DNA of 44,865 nucleotides from UBA5704 sp036380715 (lineage in GTDB: Bacteria > Acidobacteriota > Thermoanaerobaculia > Multivoradales > UBA5704). The position numbers were made by a program, and so were the translations under genes. This document shows positions 1 to 7,385 of the stretch, one piece after another (the stretch's first letter is position 1; each line of letters opens with the position of its first letter). The notes under the pieces were generated by a model that was given only the letters and a program-made list of their open reading frames with translations, was not told the origin of the DNA and did no database searches. The DNA lies in assembly GCA_036380715.1 (NCBI GenBank), contig DASVEF010000207.1:1-44865 (forward strand). Reading direction: 5' to 3'.

Positions 1-312
1 GGGGACTCCATCCTGGGCCGCGACGTCAACCTCGGCGCGGGCACGATCCTGTCCAACTTCCGCCACGACGGCCGCGAAGTGCGGATCGCGGCCGGCGGCC
101 ATTCCATCGGGACCGGCCGCCGCAAGCTCTGCGCCGTGCTCGGGGACGGCGTCGTGACCGGCTGCAACTGCGTCCTCCATCCCGGCGTGGTGGTCGGCCA
201 GGGCACCCAGCTCTATCCCGGCGTGCAGCTCCGCTCGGGGATCTATCCGGAGAGAAGCATCGTGAAACTGCGGCAGGAGCTCGAGGTGGTGCCGCAGATC
301 GTCAATCGCTGA
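1..312 (+). CDS. C-terminal part of a GlmU-like sugar nucleotidylyltransferase/acyltransferase (5' end outside window)
   Basis: Reading frame 1 is open from the first base to a TGA at 310-312, giving the last 103 residues. The sequence is a run of imperfect hexapeptide repeats (GDSILG, VNLGAG, AVLGDG, VVTGCN, GVVVGQG), the signature of a left-handed beta-helix acyltransferase. The segments NLGAGTILSNFRHDG and GTGRRKLCAVLGDG resemble the C-terminal half of archaeal-type bifunctional GlmU proteins, which make UDP-GlcNAc or related nucleotide sugars. The nucleotidyltransferase half, if present, lies upstream of the window. Family assignment is fairly safe; the exact substrate is not. Confidence 0.75.
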   Translation, partial: GDSILGRDVNLGAGTILSNFRHDGREVRIAAGGHSIGTGRRKLCAVLGDGVVTGCNCVLHPGVVVGQGTQLYPGVQLRSGIYPERSIVKLRQELEVVPQIVNR

Positions 313-339
313 AGGGTCCTCATACGGCCACCGCGCGGG

Positions 340-462
340 CCCTCACCCCCGTCCCCTCTCCCGGAGGGAGAGGGGTGAAATCTCTGGAAGAAGCTCAGAA
401 AACAGAACTTTTCAATGCTTTTCCCCCTCTCCCTCCGGGAGAGGGGGCCAGGGGGTGAGGGC
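340..462. repeat. Paired GC-rich palindromic element, copy 1
   Basis: Two facing half-elements fill the gap between the convergent genes. The left half (340-376) reads CCCTCACCCCC followed by a CCTCTCCC/GGGAGAGG hairpin. The right half (423-462) is its inverse and ends in GGGGGTGAGGG. About 45 unrelated bases lie between them. The same design recurs at other sites in the window. With the genes converging here it could fold at both transcript ends, but there is no T-tract. Confidence 0.85.
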
Positions 463-1380
463 TCAAGGAATCCCGTACCGCCGCCGCTTCTCCCAGAGCG
501 CCTTGCGGCTGATGCCGAGGAGCTCGGCGGCGCGGCCCTGGTGGCCCCGGGTGTAGGCCAGGGCGTTGCGGATCTGCTCCTTCTCGACCTCCAGGAGAGG
601 GCGCGGGCGCTCCTCGGTGAAGCCCTGGGGCGCCGGAGGATTGACCGGCCCGTCGCCGGCCAGGATCATCCCCCGTTCCAGCGTATTGCGGAGCTGGCGC
701 AGGTTGCCGGGCCAGGGGTGCTCCAGGATCCAGGCGCGCGCCTGGGGGGCGAGCTCCAGGCCGGGACGGCCGAAGCGCTCCCCGAGGTCGGCCAGCAGGG
801 TGTCCAGGACCGCCGGCAGGTCGCGGCGGCGCTCGCGCAGGGGGGGCACCCGGAAGGCCAGGACCTCGAGGCGATAGAAGAGATCCGGACGGAAGGTCTC
901 GCGCGCCACCCGGCGCGGCAGGTCCTCGGAGCCGATGGCGAGGAAGCGCACGTCGGCTTCGACCTCGGCGCCGCCGAGCGGTGCGTACCGGCGCTCGGCG
1001 ATCAGGCGCAGGAGCTTGGGCTGAACCGCCAGCGGCAGCTCTTCCACGTGGTCGAGCACCAGCGTGCCCCCTTCGGCGCGCGCCACCCGGCCCTCGCTCC
1101 CTCGCTCCGCGCCGGTGAACGCGCCCGCGCGGTAGCCGAAGAACTCGCTCTCGAAGAGGGTGCTCGGGACCGCTCCCGGGTCGACCTCGACCCGCGGGCC
1201 GGCGGCGCGCGGGCTGGCGCCGTGAAAGGCGCGGGCCAGGGTGGACCGGCCGCTCCCCGGCTCGCCGAGGATCAGCACCGGCGCTTCGGTGACGGCGGCG
1301 CGCTCCGCCCCCTTCAGGCTCTCGGCGAGGGCGGGGAAGTCGCGGATCAGCCGGTGCAGCGAGAGCGATGTCGCCGTCAC
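463..1380 (-). CDS. Sigma54-type AAA+ regulator with Fis HTH and degraded ATPase motifs
   Basis: 305 aa. It has an AAA+ sigma54-interaction domain at about residues 8-235 and a Fis-type helix-turn-helix at the C-terminus (RAAELLGISRKALWEKR), with no N-terminal receiver or sensory domain. The sigma54-contact loop GAFTGA is intact at 86-91. The ATPase centre is not. Walker A reads GEPGSGRS (39-46), with Arg45 where Lys is expected. Walker B reads LVLDH (107-111), with His111 in place of the catalytic Glu. Sensor I has Ser151 in place of Asn. The arginine-finger region (FRPDLFYRL) and the Sensor II arm (WPGNLRQL) look normal. The GTG start overlaps the rsfS stop (GTGA), so it is translationally coupled to the rplU operon. 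It may be a non-hydrolysing regulator or a DNA-binding protein reusing the fold. Confidence 0.85.
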   Translation of the reverse strand: MTATSLSLHRLIRDFPALAESLKGAERAAVTEAPVLILGEPGSGRSTLARAFHGASPRAAGPRVEVDPGAVPSTLFESEFFGYRAGAFTGAERGSEGRVARAEGGTLVLDHVEELPLAVQPKLLRLIAERRYAPLGGAEVEADVRFLAIGSEDLPRRVARETFRPDLFYRLEVLAFRVPPLRERRRDLPAVLDTLLADLGERFGRPGLELAPQARAWILEHPWPGNLRQLRNTLERGMILAGDGPVNPPAPQGFTEERPRPLLEVEKEQIRNALAYTRGHQGRAAELLGISRKALWEKRRRYGIP

Positions 1381-1757
1381 TGGCGAAATTGGGCCGTCAT
1401 GTCGGGGGCGTCCCCCCAGAGGCGCTCCAGGGAATAGAACCTGCGGGGCTCTTCCTGGAAGATGTGGACGACGAAGTCGCCGTAGTCGAGGAGCACCCAC
1501 TGGGCGCGGTTGTAGCCCTCCACGTGGAGAGGCCGGACGCGCTCCTCGCGCATCCTCTCCTGCACGGCGTCGGCGATCGCCTGCACCTGGCGTTCGCTCG
1601 TGCCGCTGCAGATCATGAAATAGTCGGTGAAGTCGGTGACCTTGGCCAGGTGCAGCACCTTGAGGTCGACCGCCTTGCGATCGTCGGCCGCGGACACGGC
1701 CTCGCGGACTCGGGATTCGGTGTCGAGGGACGGTGTGGTTTCCGGTTCGGCTCTCAT
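1377..1757 (-). CDS. rsfS: Ribosomal silencing factor RsfS
   Basis: 126 aa RsfS/Iojap family protein. These bind ribosomal protein L14 on the 50S subunit and block subunit joining when nutrients are short. Recognisable segments are VTDFTDYFMICSGTSERQ and WVLLDYGDFVVHIFQ, with the usual C-terminal Y-x-LE-LW-DAP. The ATG overlaps the nadD stop (ATGA) and its own stop overlaps the next start (GTGA). I chose this start over longer in-frame extensions because the extra N-terminal residues lie inside nadD and show no family similarity. nadD-rsfS adjacency is widespread in bacteria. Confidence 0.95.
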   Translation of the reverse strand: MRAEPETTPSLDTESRVREAVSAADDRKAVDLKVLHLAKVTDFTDYFMICSGTSERQVQAIADAVQERMREERVRPLHVEGYNRAQWVLLDYGDFVVHIFQEEPRRFYSLERLWGDAPDMTAQFRQ

Positions 1758-2346
1758 CGGTACAGTCGATATTTTTGCACGTATCGTACCACCAGATCGG
1801 AGACCCAGCCCTCGGGAGGCCGCTCGCCACGCGCGAACAGCTCCCGCAGACGGGTCGAGGAGACGTCCACCGGCGGCTGGCGCAACAGGCGGACGCGGTC
1901 GCTCCGCGCCAGGCCGGCCAGCTCGTCCGGCAGCTCGTTCAGGTCCCATCCCGGCCGGGCGAGGACGACCAGCCGGGCGGTCTCGGGGATCTCTCGCCAG
2001 CGGAACCAGAGGCTCAGCTCGGCGAAGGAGTCGGCCCCGATCAGGAGATGGAGGTCCGCCTCCGGCAGCGTCCGCCGGAAGTGCTCCAGCGTCTCGATCG
2101 TGTACGCGGGCCGGCCGAGGGTGAGCTCGTGGGCCGAGGCGTCGAGCCCCTCCTCTCCGAGCAGGGCCATCTCGACCATGGCGTAGCGCGCGTGAGGCGG
2201 CGCCAGCGCCCGCCGGGGCTTGTGCGGCGGGTGCGCCGTGGGCAGATAGAGGACGCGGTCGAGCCCCAGCGCGCGCTTCGCCTCGCGGACCGGCAGGATG
2301 TGACCCCGGTGGATCGGGTCGAAGCTGCCGCCGAAGAGACCGAGCT

Positions 2347-2350
<4 letters not shown>
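1754..2350 (-). CDS. nadD: Nicotinate-mononucleotide adenylyltransferase NadD
   Basis: 198 aa, the normal family length. It transfers AMP from ATP to nicotinate mononucleotide to give deamido-NAD in NAD synthesis. The nucleotidyltransferase signature GGSFDPIHRGH is at the N-terminus and the SSTRLR motif (residues about 167-172) near the C-terminus; both line the ATP site. The GTG start forms a GTGA overlap with the obg stop and the stop overlaps the rsfS start, so all three are translationally coupled. Confidence 0.95.
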
Positions 2351-3360
<1,010 letters not shown>

Positions 3361-3381
3361 GGTTGTGCAGAGAGCCGGCGG

Positions 3382-3406
3382 ACCCCGGGCCGGCTGGCTC
3401 CGGGGT
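3382..3406 (-). other. Hairpin between rpmA and obg
   Basis: A 7-bp inverted repeat (ACCCCGG / CCGGGGT, 11-nt loop) lies just after the rpmA stop and before obg. No T-run follows. It could trim or attenuate the ribosomal-protein transcript relative to obg, but this is only inferred from its position. Confidence 0.3.
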
Positions 3407-3682
3407 TTAGCTGGCGGCTTCGGAGGACTCGGCGGGCAGGATGTGCACGAACTTCCCGCGGCGCCCCTTGTCCTGGAACTTGACGGTGCCGGCGATCTTG
3501 GCGAAGAGCGTGTCGTCCTTGCCGCGGCCGACGTTCAGGCCGGGGAAGAAGCGGGTGCCGCGCTGGCGGACGATGATCGTGCCGCCGGTGACCACTTCAC
3601 CACCATAGGCCTTGACGCCGAGGTGCTGCGGGTTCGAATCGCGGCCGTTGCGGCTGGAGCCCTGTCCTTTTTTATGTGCCAT
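3407..3682 (-). CDS. rpmA: 50S ribosomal protein L27
   Basis: 91 aa. The N-terminus MAHKKGQGSSRNGRDSNPQ is typical of L27, which reaches the peptidyl-transferase centre. GGEVVTGGTIIVRQRG and KFVHILP complete the family pattern. There is no Firmicutes-style cleavable N-terminal extension. It lies 17 nt downstream of rplU and 46 nt upstream of obg. Confidence 0.98.
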   Translation of the reverse strand: MAHKKGQGSSRNGRDSNPQHLGVKAYGGEVVTGGTIIVRQRGTRFFPGLNVGRGKDDTLFAKIAGTVKFQDKGRRGKFVHILPAESSEAAS

Positions 3683-3699
3683 GGCTTTCTACTCCTGGA

Positions 3700-4023
3700 T
3701 TAGCGGGACAGCTCGATGCCGTCGATGCGGACCCGGTGCAGGTTCTGCCGGTGGCCCTTGGTCCGCCGGTACTGCATCCGCTTCTTGGTCTTGAAGACGC
3801 GGATCTTCGGGCCGCGGACCGCGCCCACGAAGGAGGCCTTGACGAGAGCGCCCTCGACCACCGGGTTGCCCACCCGCAGGTCGTTGTCGCCGGAGACCAT
3901 GAGGACCCGGTCAAAACGGACCTCGCTCCCGTCCTCGTCCGACCGGGAGATGAGCTCCACGTCGATGACGTCGCCGGGCGCGACACGATACTGTTTCCCA
4001 CCGCTTTCAATCACTGCGTACAT
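3700..4023 (-). CDS. rplU: 50S ribosomal protein L21
   Basis: 107 aa. Starts MYAVIESGGKQYRVAPGD, the standard L21 N-terminus, and carries the C-terminal RNA-binding segment KTKKRMQYRRTKGHRQ. L21 binds 23S rRNA early in 50S assembly. It is the first gene of the rplU-rpmA-obg-nadD-rsfS-regulator operon and has a good promoter upstream at 4069-4097. Confidence 0.98.
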   Translation of the reverse strand: MYAVIESGGKQYRVAPGDVIDVELISRSDEDGSEVRFDRVLMVSGDNDLRVGNPVVEGALVKASFVGAVRGPKIRVFKTKKRMQYRRTKGHRQNLHRVRIDGIELSR

Positions 4024-4068
4024 AGAGAATGCTCCGAGAGGTCGTCGCGAAGGACGCGTGGACGGCGA

Positions 4069-4097
4069 AACCTACCACAGGTCTCCGCGCGGGTCAA
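4069..4097 (-). promoter_or_regulatory. Sigma70-type promoter of the rplU operon
   Basis: Read on the minus strand: -35 TTGACC (4092-4097), a 17-nt spacer, and -10 TAGGTT (4069-4074), about 45 nt before the rplU ATG. Five of six bases match the -35 consensus and spacing is ideal. Confidence 0.65.
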
Positions 4098-4164
4098 CGA
4101 CCCCGGGACGGGGTACTATTCCCGCAGGAGACCCCTGGCCCGGCGTTTGCTCGGGGGAGACCGC

Positions 4165-5058
4165 ATGGCCCTCTACCTCTTCACCCTGGCCACCATGGCC
4201 TATCTGTTCCTGGTCGGCGGGCGGCGGAAGCGCCTGAAAGTGGGCCGGATCTCGCTCGCCTACTACACCCTGGGTCCCAAGGACGGCGAGCCCTGGCTCC
4301 TCCTCCACGGCCTCGGCTCGGTCGCGGCGACCTGGAGCCCGGTGCTGCGCAGCCTGCGCGGCGAATGCCGGCTCATCGTGCCGGAATTGTCGGAGCTCGG
4401 CGGCTCGAAGGTGCCGGACGGCGGGCTCGGGGTCCGTAGCGGGGTCGACGTGGTGGCCTGCCTGATCGAGGAGGAGTTCGGCGGCCGGCCGATCACCGTC
4501 GCGGGCCTCAGCCTCGGCGGCTGGCTCGCGGTGCGGCTGACTCTGCGCCGCCCCGACCTGGTGAGCCGCCTCGTGCTCATCGACTGCGGCGGCTATCGCC
4601 ACCAGGACTGGGAGGCGATCGGGAAGCTGGTGCGGGTGCAGGGCATGGACGATATCGACACCCTCTATAAGGCCCTGTTCGTGAAGGTCCCCTGGGCCAT
4701 GGGGGTGTCGCGCCGCGGCTTTCTCCAGGCCTATTCCTCGCGCGCGGTCACCGGCGTCCTCGACGGGCTCTCGGAAGAGGACACCTTCGACGACGACGAC
4801 CTGCGCGAGATCCGCGTCCCGACCGGGCTGATCTGGGGGGAGAGAGACGGTGTCTTCAAGCTCGACTGCGCCCGGGCCATGGCCGCGGCCCTCCCCGACG
4901 CCCGCCTGGAGGTCCTGACCGGCTGCGGCCACGCGGTCCACATGGAGTGCCCCAGGCGGCTGGCCGGGGCCGTCCAGCGCTTCCGCCGCGCCACCGCCGG
5001 GGTAGAATCGCGGGGTACTTTCGCGGAGAGAGAGCCATGTCGAGCCCCGACTACGTGA
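4165..5058 (+). CDS. Alpha/beta hydrolase with N-terminal membrane anchor
   Basis: 297 aa. Hydrophobic residues 2-18 followed by GGRRKRLK look like a membrane anchor with a cytoplasmic basic stop. The fold is alpha/beta hydrolase: oxyanion loop LLLHGLGS, nucleophile Ser116 in GLSLGG, acid Asp228 (WGERDG) and His256 (GCGHAVH). Substrate is not predictable; esterase or lipase-like activity is the default. The ATG is preceded by a GGGGAGA Shine-Dalgarno site. TACTAT at 4114-4119 could be a -10. The last 22 bases overlap the next gene, so the two are probably co-expressed. Confidence 0.8.
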   Translation: MALYLFTLATMAYLFLVGGRRKRLKVGRISLAYYTLGPKDGEPWLLLHGLGSVAATWSPVLRSLRGECRLIVPELSELGGSKVPDGGLGVRSGVDVVACLIEEEFGGRPITVAGLSLGGWLAVRLTLRRPDLVSRLVLIDCGGYRHQDWEAIGKLVRVQGMDDIDTLYKALFVKVPWAMGVSRRGFLQAYSSRAVTGVLDGLSEEDTFDDDDLREIRVPTGLIWGERDGVFKLDCARAMAAALPDARLEVLTGCGHAVHMECPRRLAGAVQRFRRATAGVESRGTFAEREPCRAPTT

Positions 5059-5198
5059 TCTGCATCGAGTGCGAGACCCCCTGCTACGTCTTCGAGTGGG
5101 AGAACGGCAAGCTGACCGAGGTGCTCTGCCAGAGCTGCGGCAACGACAACCCCGAAGAGTTCGCCCTCCCCGAAGAGCTCGAAGACATGTCCTCCTGA
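5037..5198 (+). CDS. 53-aa zinc-ribbon protein
   Basis: MSSPDYVICIECETPCYVF begins a very acidic 53-residue protein. It has two Cys pairs, CIEC and CQSC, about 25 residues apart, a minimal zinc ribbon, and ends in a Glu-rich tail (PEELEDMSS). An AGAGAGAG purine run precedes the ATG, and a TAGAAT hexamer at 5003-5008 may be a -10 inside the hydrolase gene. It overlaps the hydrolase by 22 nt in another frame. Function unknown. Confidence 0.75.
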   Translation: MSSPDYVICIECETPCYVFEWENGKLTEVLCQSCGNDNPEEFALPEELEDMSS

Positions 5199-5317
5199 CC
5201 GGCCGCGAGGCCGGTCCATCTCCCTCCCAATCCCCACCTCAGGCCGGATCTCCTCCCCGGCCCGGAAGAGTTGCGCCCTTCCTTGGCAACCAGATTTGAT
5301 TTCTTGGCGCTAAGGTC

Positions 5318-5393
5318 TTGACATCCGCTCGGAAATGTGGGAAGAATATGAGCGTGAGATTGTGAGATGACTGACAGGGCGATCGTAACGCCC
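5318..5393 (+). promoter_or_regulatory. Possible hsp20 promoter and leader hairpin
   Basis: TTGACA at 5318-5323 is a perfect -35, but no good -10 lies 16-18 nt downstream; GAATAT at 5344-5349 is 20 nt away. In the leader, GGGCG (5377-5381) can pair with CGCCC (5389-5393) around a 7-nt loop, 16 nt before the AGGAGG ribosome-binding site. No CIRCE is present, so hsp20 is not obviously under HrcA. Confidence 0.35.
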
Positions 5394-5421
5394 AGGAAAT
5401 AAGACAAAGGAGGAAAGAGCA

Positions 5422-5868
5422 ATGTTGAACTCAGTGACTCGTTGGAACCCCACCCAGGGCTATGTGACCCGTGACCCCTTCTTCCGTCTGTTCGACTCGT
5501 TCCTGAACCAGGACATGTCGCCCAGCGAGGAGGTGTCGAACCGGACGTGGATGCCCCCTGTGGACATCCAGGAGACCGAGGACGCCTATCGGCTGACCGC
5601 GGAGCTGCCGGGGCTGAGCAAGGACGACATCAACATCACCCTGGAGAACAACGTGCTGCGCCTCTCGGGTGAGCGGAAGTTCGAGAAGGACGTGAAGAAG
5701 GACAGCTACCACCGCATCGAGCGGACCTACGGCACCTTCACCCGCGCCTTCACCCTGCCGAGCCAGGTCAGCTCCGAGAAGGTCCAGGCGGCCTTCGAGA
5801 ACGGCCTGCTGACCATCACGGTCCCCAAGGCCGAGCAGGCGAAGCCGCGCAAGATCACGATCGGCTGA
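5422..5868 (+). CDS. Small heat-shock protein, Hsp20/alpha-crystallin family
   Basis: 148 aa. A short N-terminal arm (FFRLFDSFLNQ) precedes the alpha-crystallin domain at about residues 43-138 (PPVDIQETEDAYRLTAELPG). It ends with the characteristic FENGLLTITVPK and the C-terminal anchoring motif ITIG. These ATP-independent holdases keep unfolding proteins soluble for DnaK refolding, and the dnaK operon is elsewhere in this window. A strong AAAGGAGG site precedes the ATG. A perfect hairpin terminator follows. Confidence 0.95.
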   Translation: MLNSVTRWNPTQGYVTRDPFFRLFDSFLNQDMSPSEEVSNRTWMPPVDIQETEDAYRLTAELPGLSKDDINITLENNVLRLSGERKFEKDVKKDSYHRIERTYGTFTRAFTLPSQVSSEKVQAAFENGLLTITVPKAEQAKPRKITIG

Positions 5869-5897
5869 GCCCCGCGGATCGGCCGCGGCCTTCCGGA

Positions 5898-5928
5898 AGC
5901 CCCGCCCGGCGGCGGGGCTTTTCCTTTT
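5898..5928. terminator. Rho-independent terminator between hsp20 and the sensor kinase
   Basis: A perfect 9-bp stem AGCCCCGCC / GGCGGGGCT with a CGGC tetraloop (5898-5919) is followed by TTTTCCTTTT on the plus strand. It terminates hsp20. It also touches the stop codon of the convergent kinase gene. Confidence 0.85.
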
Positions 5929-7324
5929 ATGAGCTGACGGTTTCGAGCGCCGGCCGGGGGGTGGGCTCGGGTGTGGTGACCGCCGGGAGCTCCACCGTCA
6001 TTACCGTGCCGGTCCCCGGGGCGCTCGCCACGGTCACCCGGCCGCCGTGGGCGCTGGCGATCCGGTCCACGATCGCGAGCCCCAGGCCGGTCCCCCCTTT
6101 GCGCGTCGAAAAGAAGAGATCGAAGATCTTGTCCTGCTCCTCGGCCGGGATGCCGATCCCGTTGTCCACCACGTCGATCAGCACCCACGGCCCCTCGCGG
6201 CGGACCCCCAGCTCCAGAACCGGCGGCCGGCCGCTCTCCTCGGTCGCCGCGAGCGAGTTCTGCGCCAGGTTGAGCAGGAGCTGCTTCATCTGCGCGAGGT
6301 CGACCCGCACGCGGGCTCCGCCGCTGCGGTCCTCGACCTTCACCCGGGCTCTGCGCTTCTGGATCTCCCCGGCCAGCACCTCGGGGATGCTCTCCAGCAG
6401 CAGCACGGCCGGGACCTCCTCCATCTCCAGGGGGCGCGGCTTGGCGTAGGCCAGGAAGTCGGAGACCAGGCGCTCGAGCCGGCTGATCTCGGAGCGGGTG
6501 ATCGACAGCAGCCTCTTGCTGGTCGGCGCCGTGCCCTGCTCGTCGACCTCTTCCTCCAGCATCTGCATGTTGAGGTTGAGCGAATTGAGCGGGTTGCGGA
6601 TCTCGTGCGCCAGGCCGGAGGCGAGGGTGCCGATGTAGGCCAGGCGCTCGGCCTCGGCGGTCTGCGCCTCCAGGCGGCGGGCCCGGCGCAGGAGCAGCCA
6701 GATCCCCACGTAGGCCGACAGCAGCAGCAGGATGGAGACGGTGCCGACCACCGTGGTCTGCTGGATCAGCTCCCCGCGCAGCACCTCGATCCTCTGGGCC
6801 AGCTCCGGCGCGCTGATGATGATCTGCAACTGCCCGAGGTCGCCGATCGGGACCTCGATGTTCGGGATCTCCAGGGGGGGCAGCTCGATGTTCCGGACGA
6901 TGACCTCGCCGCGGGGGATCTCGGGGGAGCTGACCGAGGGGGTCTCCTGCGGCGGCTCGAGCCGCTGGCTGAGCTGGTTGACGTTGGCGGTATAGACCAG
7001 CGTGCCGTTCTTGTCGCGGATCTCCACCGTCCGCACGATCTCGCGCTGGCGCAGGATCGAGTCGATGTAGGTCTGCGTCTCGCGCCCGGAGGCGACGGCG
7101 GTGAAGAGGTCCTTGCCCTGGCGCTCGGCCCGGTGCGCGATCTGCTTGGCCAGCGTCTCCGCCTCGGCGCGCGTCTCGAGCAGGACCCTCTCGATCTCGC
7201 GCTGCGACAGCGAGCGGAAGATCAGCCAACCGAACAGGGCGATGTCGAACAGGACGAACAGCCCGAACACCACGGAGAGGATCAGCAGACGGCGCGACAG
7301 CCCGAGGCTCGGAGGGCGGTTCAT
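5927..7324 (-). CDS. Membrane sensor histidine kinase (orphan)
   Basis: 465 aa. Two transmembrane segments (about residues 12-33 and 190-211) flank a periplasmic sensor region that contains a Pro-rich stretch (PPQETPSVSSPEIPRG). Then come the HisKA H-box GLAHEIRNPLNSLN, the N-box QLLLNLAQNSL, G1 VDNGIGIP, F-box FDLFFST and G2 GGTGLGLAI. All catalytic boxes are intact. No response regulator gene is adjacent. The stop lies in the hsp20 terminator. A TATCCT hexamer ends 7 nt before the ATG, suggesting a leaderless message. Confidence 0.9.
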   Translation of the reverse strand: MNRPPSLGLSRRLLILSVVFGLFVLFDIALFGWLIFRSLSQREIERVLLETRAEAETLAKQIAHRAERQGKDLFTAVASGRETQTYIDSILRQREIVRTVEIRDKNGTLVYTANVNQLSQRLEPPQETPSVSSPEIPRGEVIVRNIELPPLEIPNIEVPIGDLGQLQIIISAPELAQRIEVLRGELIQQTTVVGTVSILLLLSAYVGIWLLLRRARRLEAQTAEAERLAYIGTLASGLAHEIRNPLNSLNLNMQMLEEEVDEQGTAPTSKRLLSITRSEISRLERLVSDFLAYAKPRPLEMEEVPAVLLLESIPEVLAGEIQKRRARVKVEDRSGGARVRVDLAQMKQLLLNLAQNSLAATEESGRPPVLELGVRREGPWVLIDVVDNGIGIPAEEQDKIFDLFFSTRKGGTGLGLAIVDRIASAHGGRVTVASAPGTGTVMTVELPAVTTPEPTPRPALETVSS

Positions 7325-7331
7325 CCTGGAA

Positions 7332-7337
7332 AGGATA
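7332..7337 (-). promoter_or_regulatory. -10-like hexamer 7 nt before the kinase start
   Basis: Reads TATCCT on the minus strand with 7 nt (TTCCAGG) before the ATG. There is no convincing -35. This spacing would put transcription start at or next to the A of the start codon. Confidence 0.45.
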
Positions 7338-7385
7338 GCAGGGCTTCTTTTTGCCCGCCCGCTCGGGTACGATGGCGGCGCTTTC

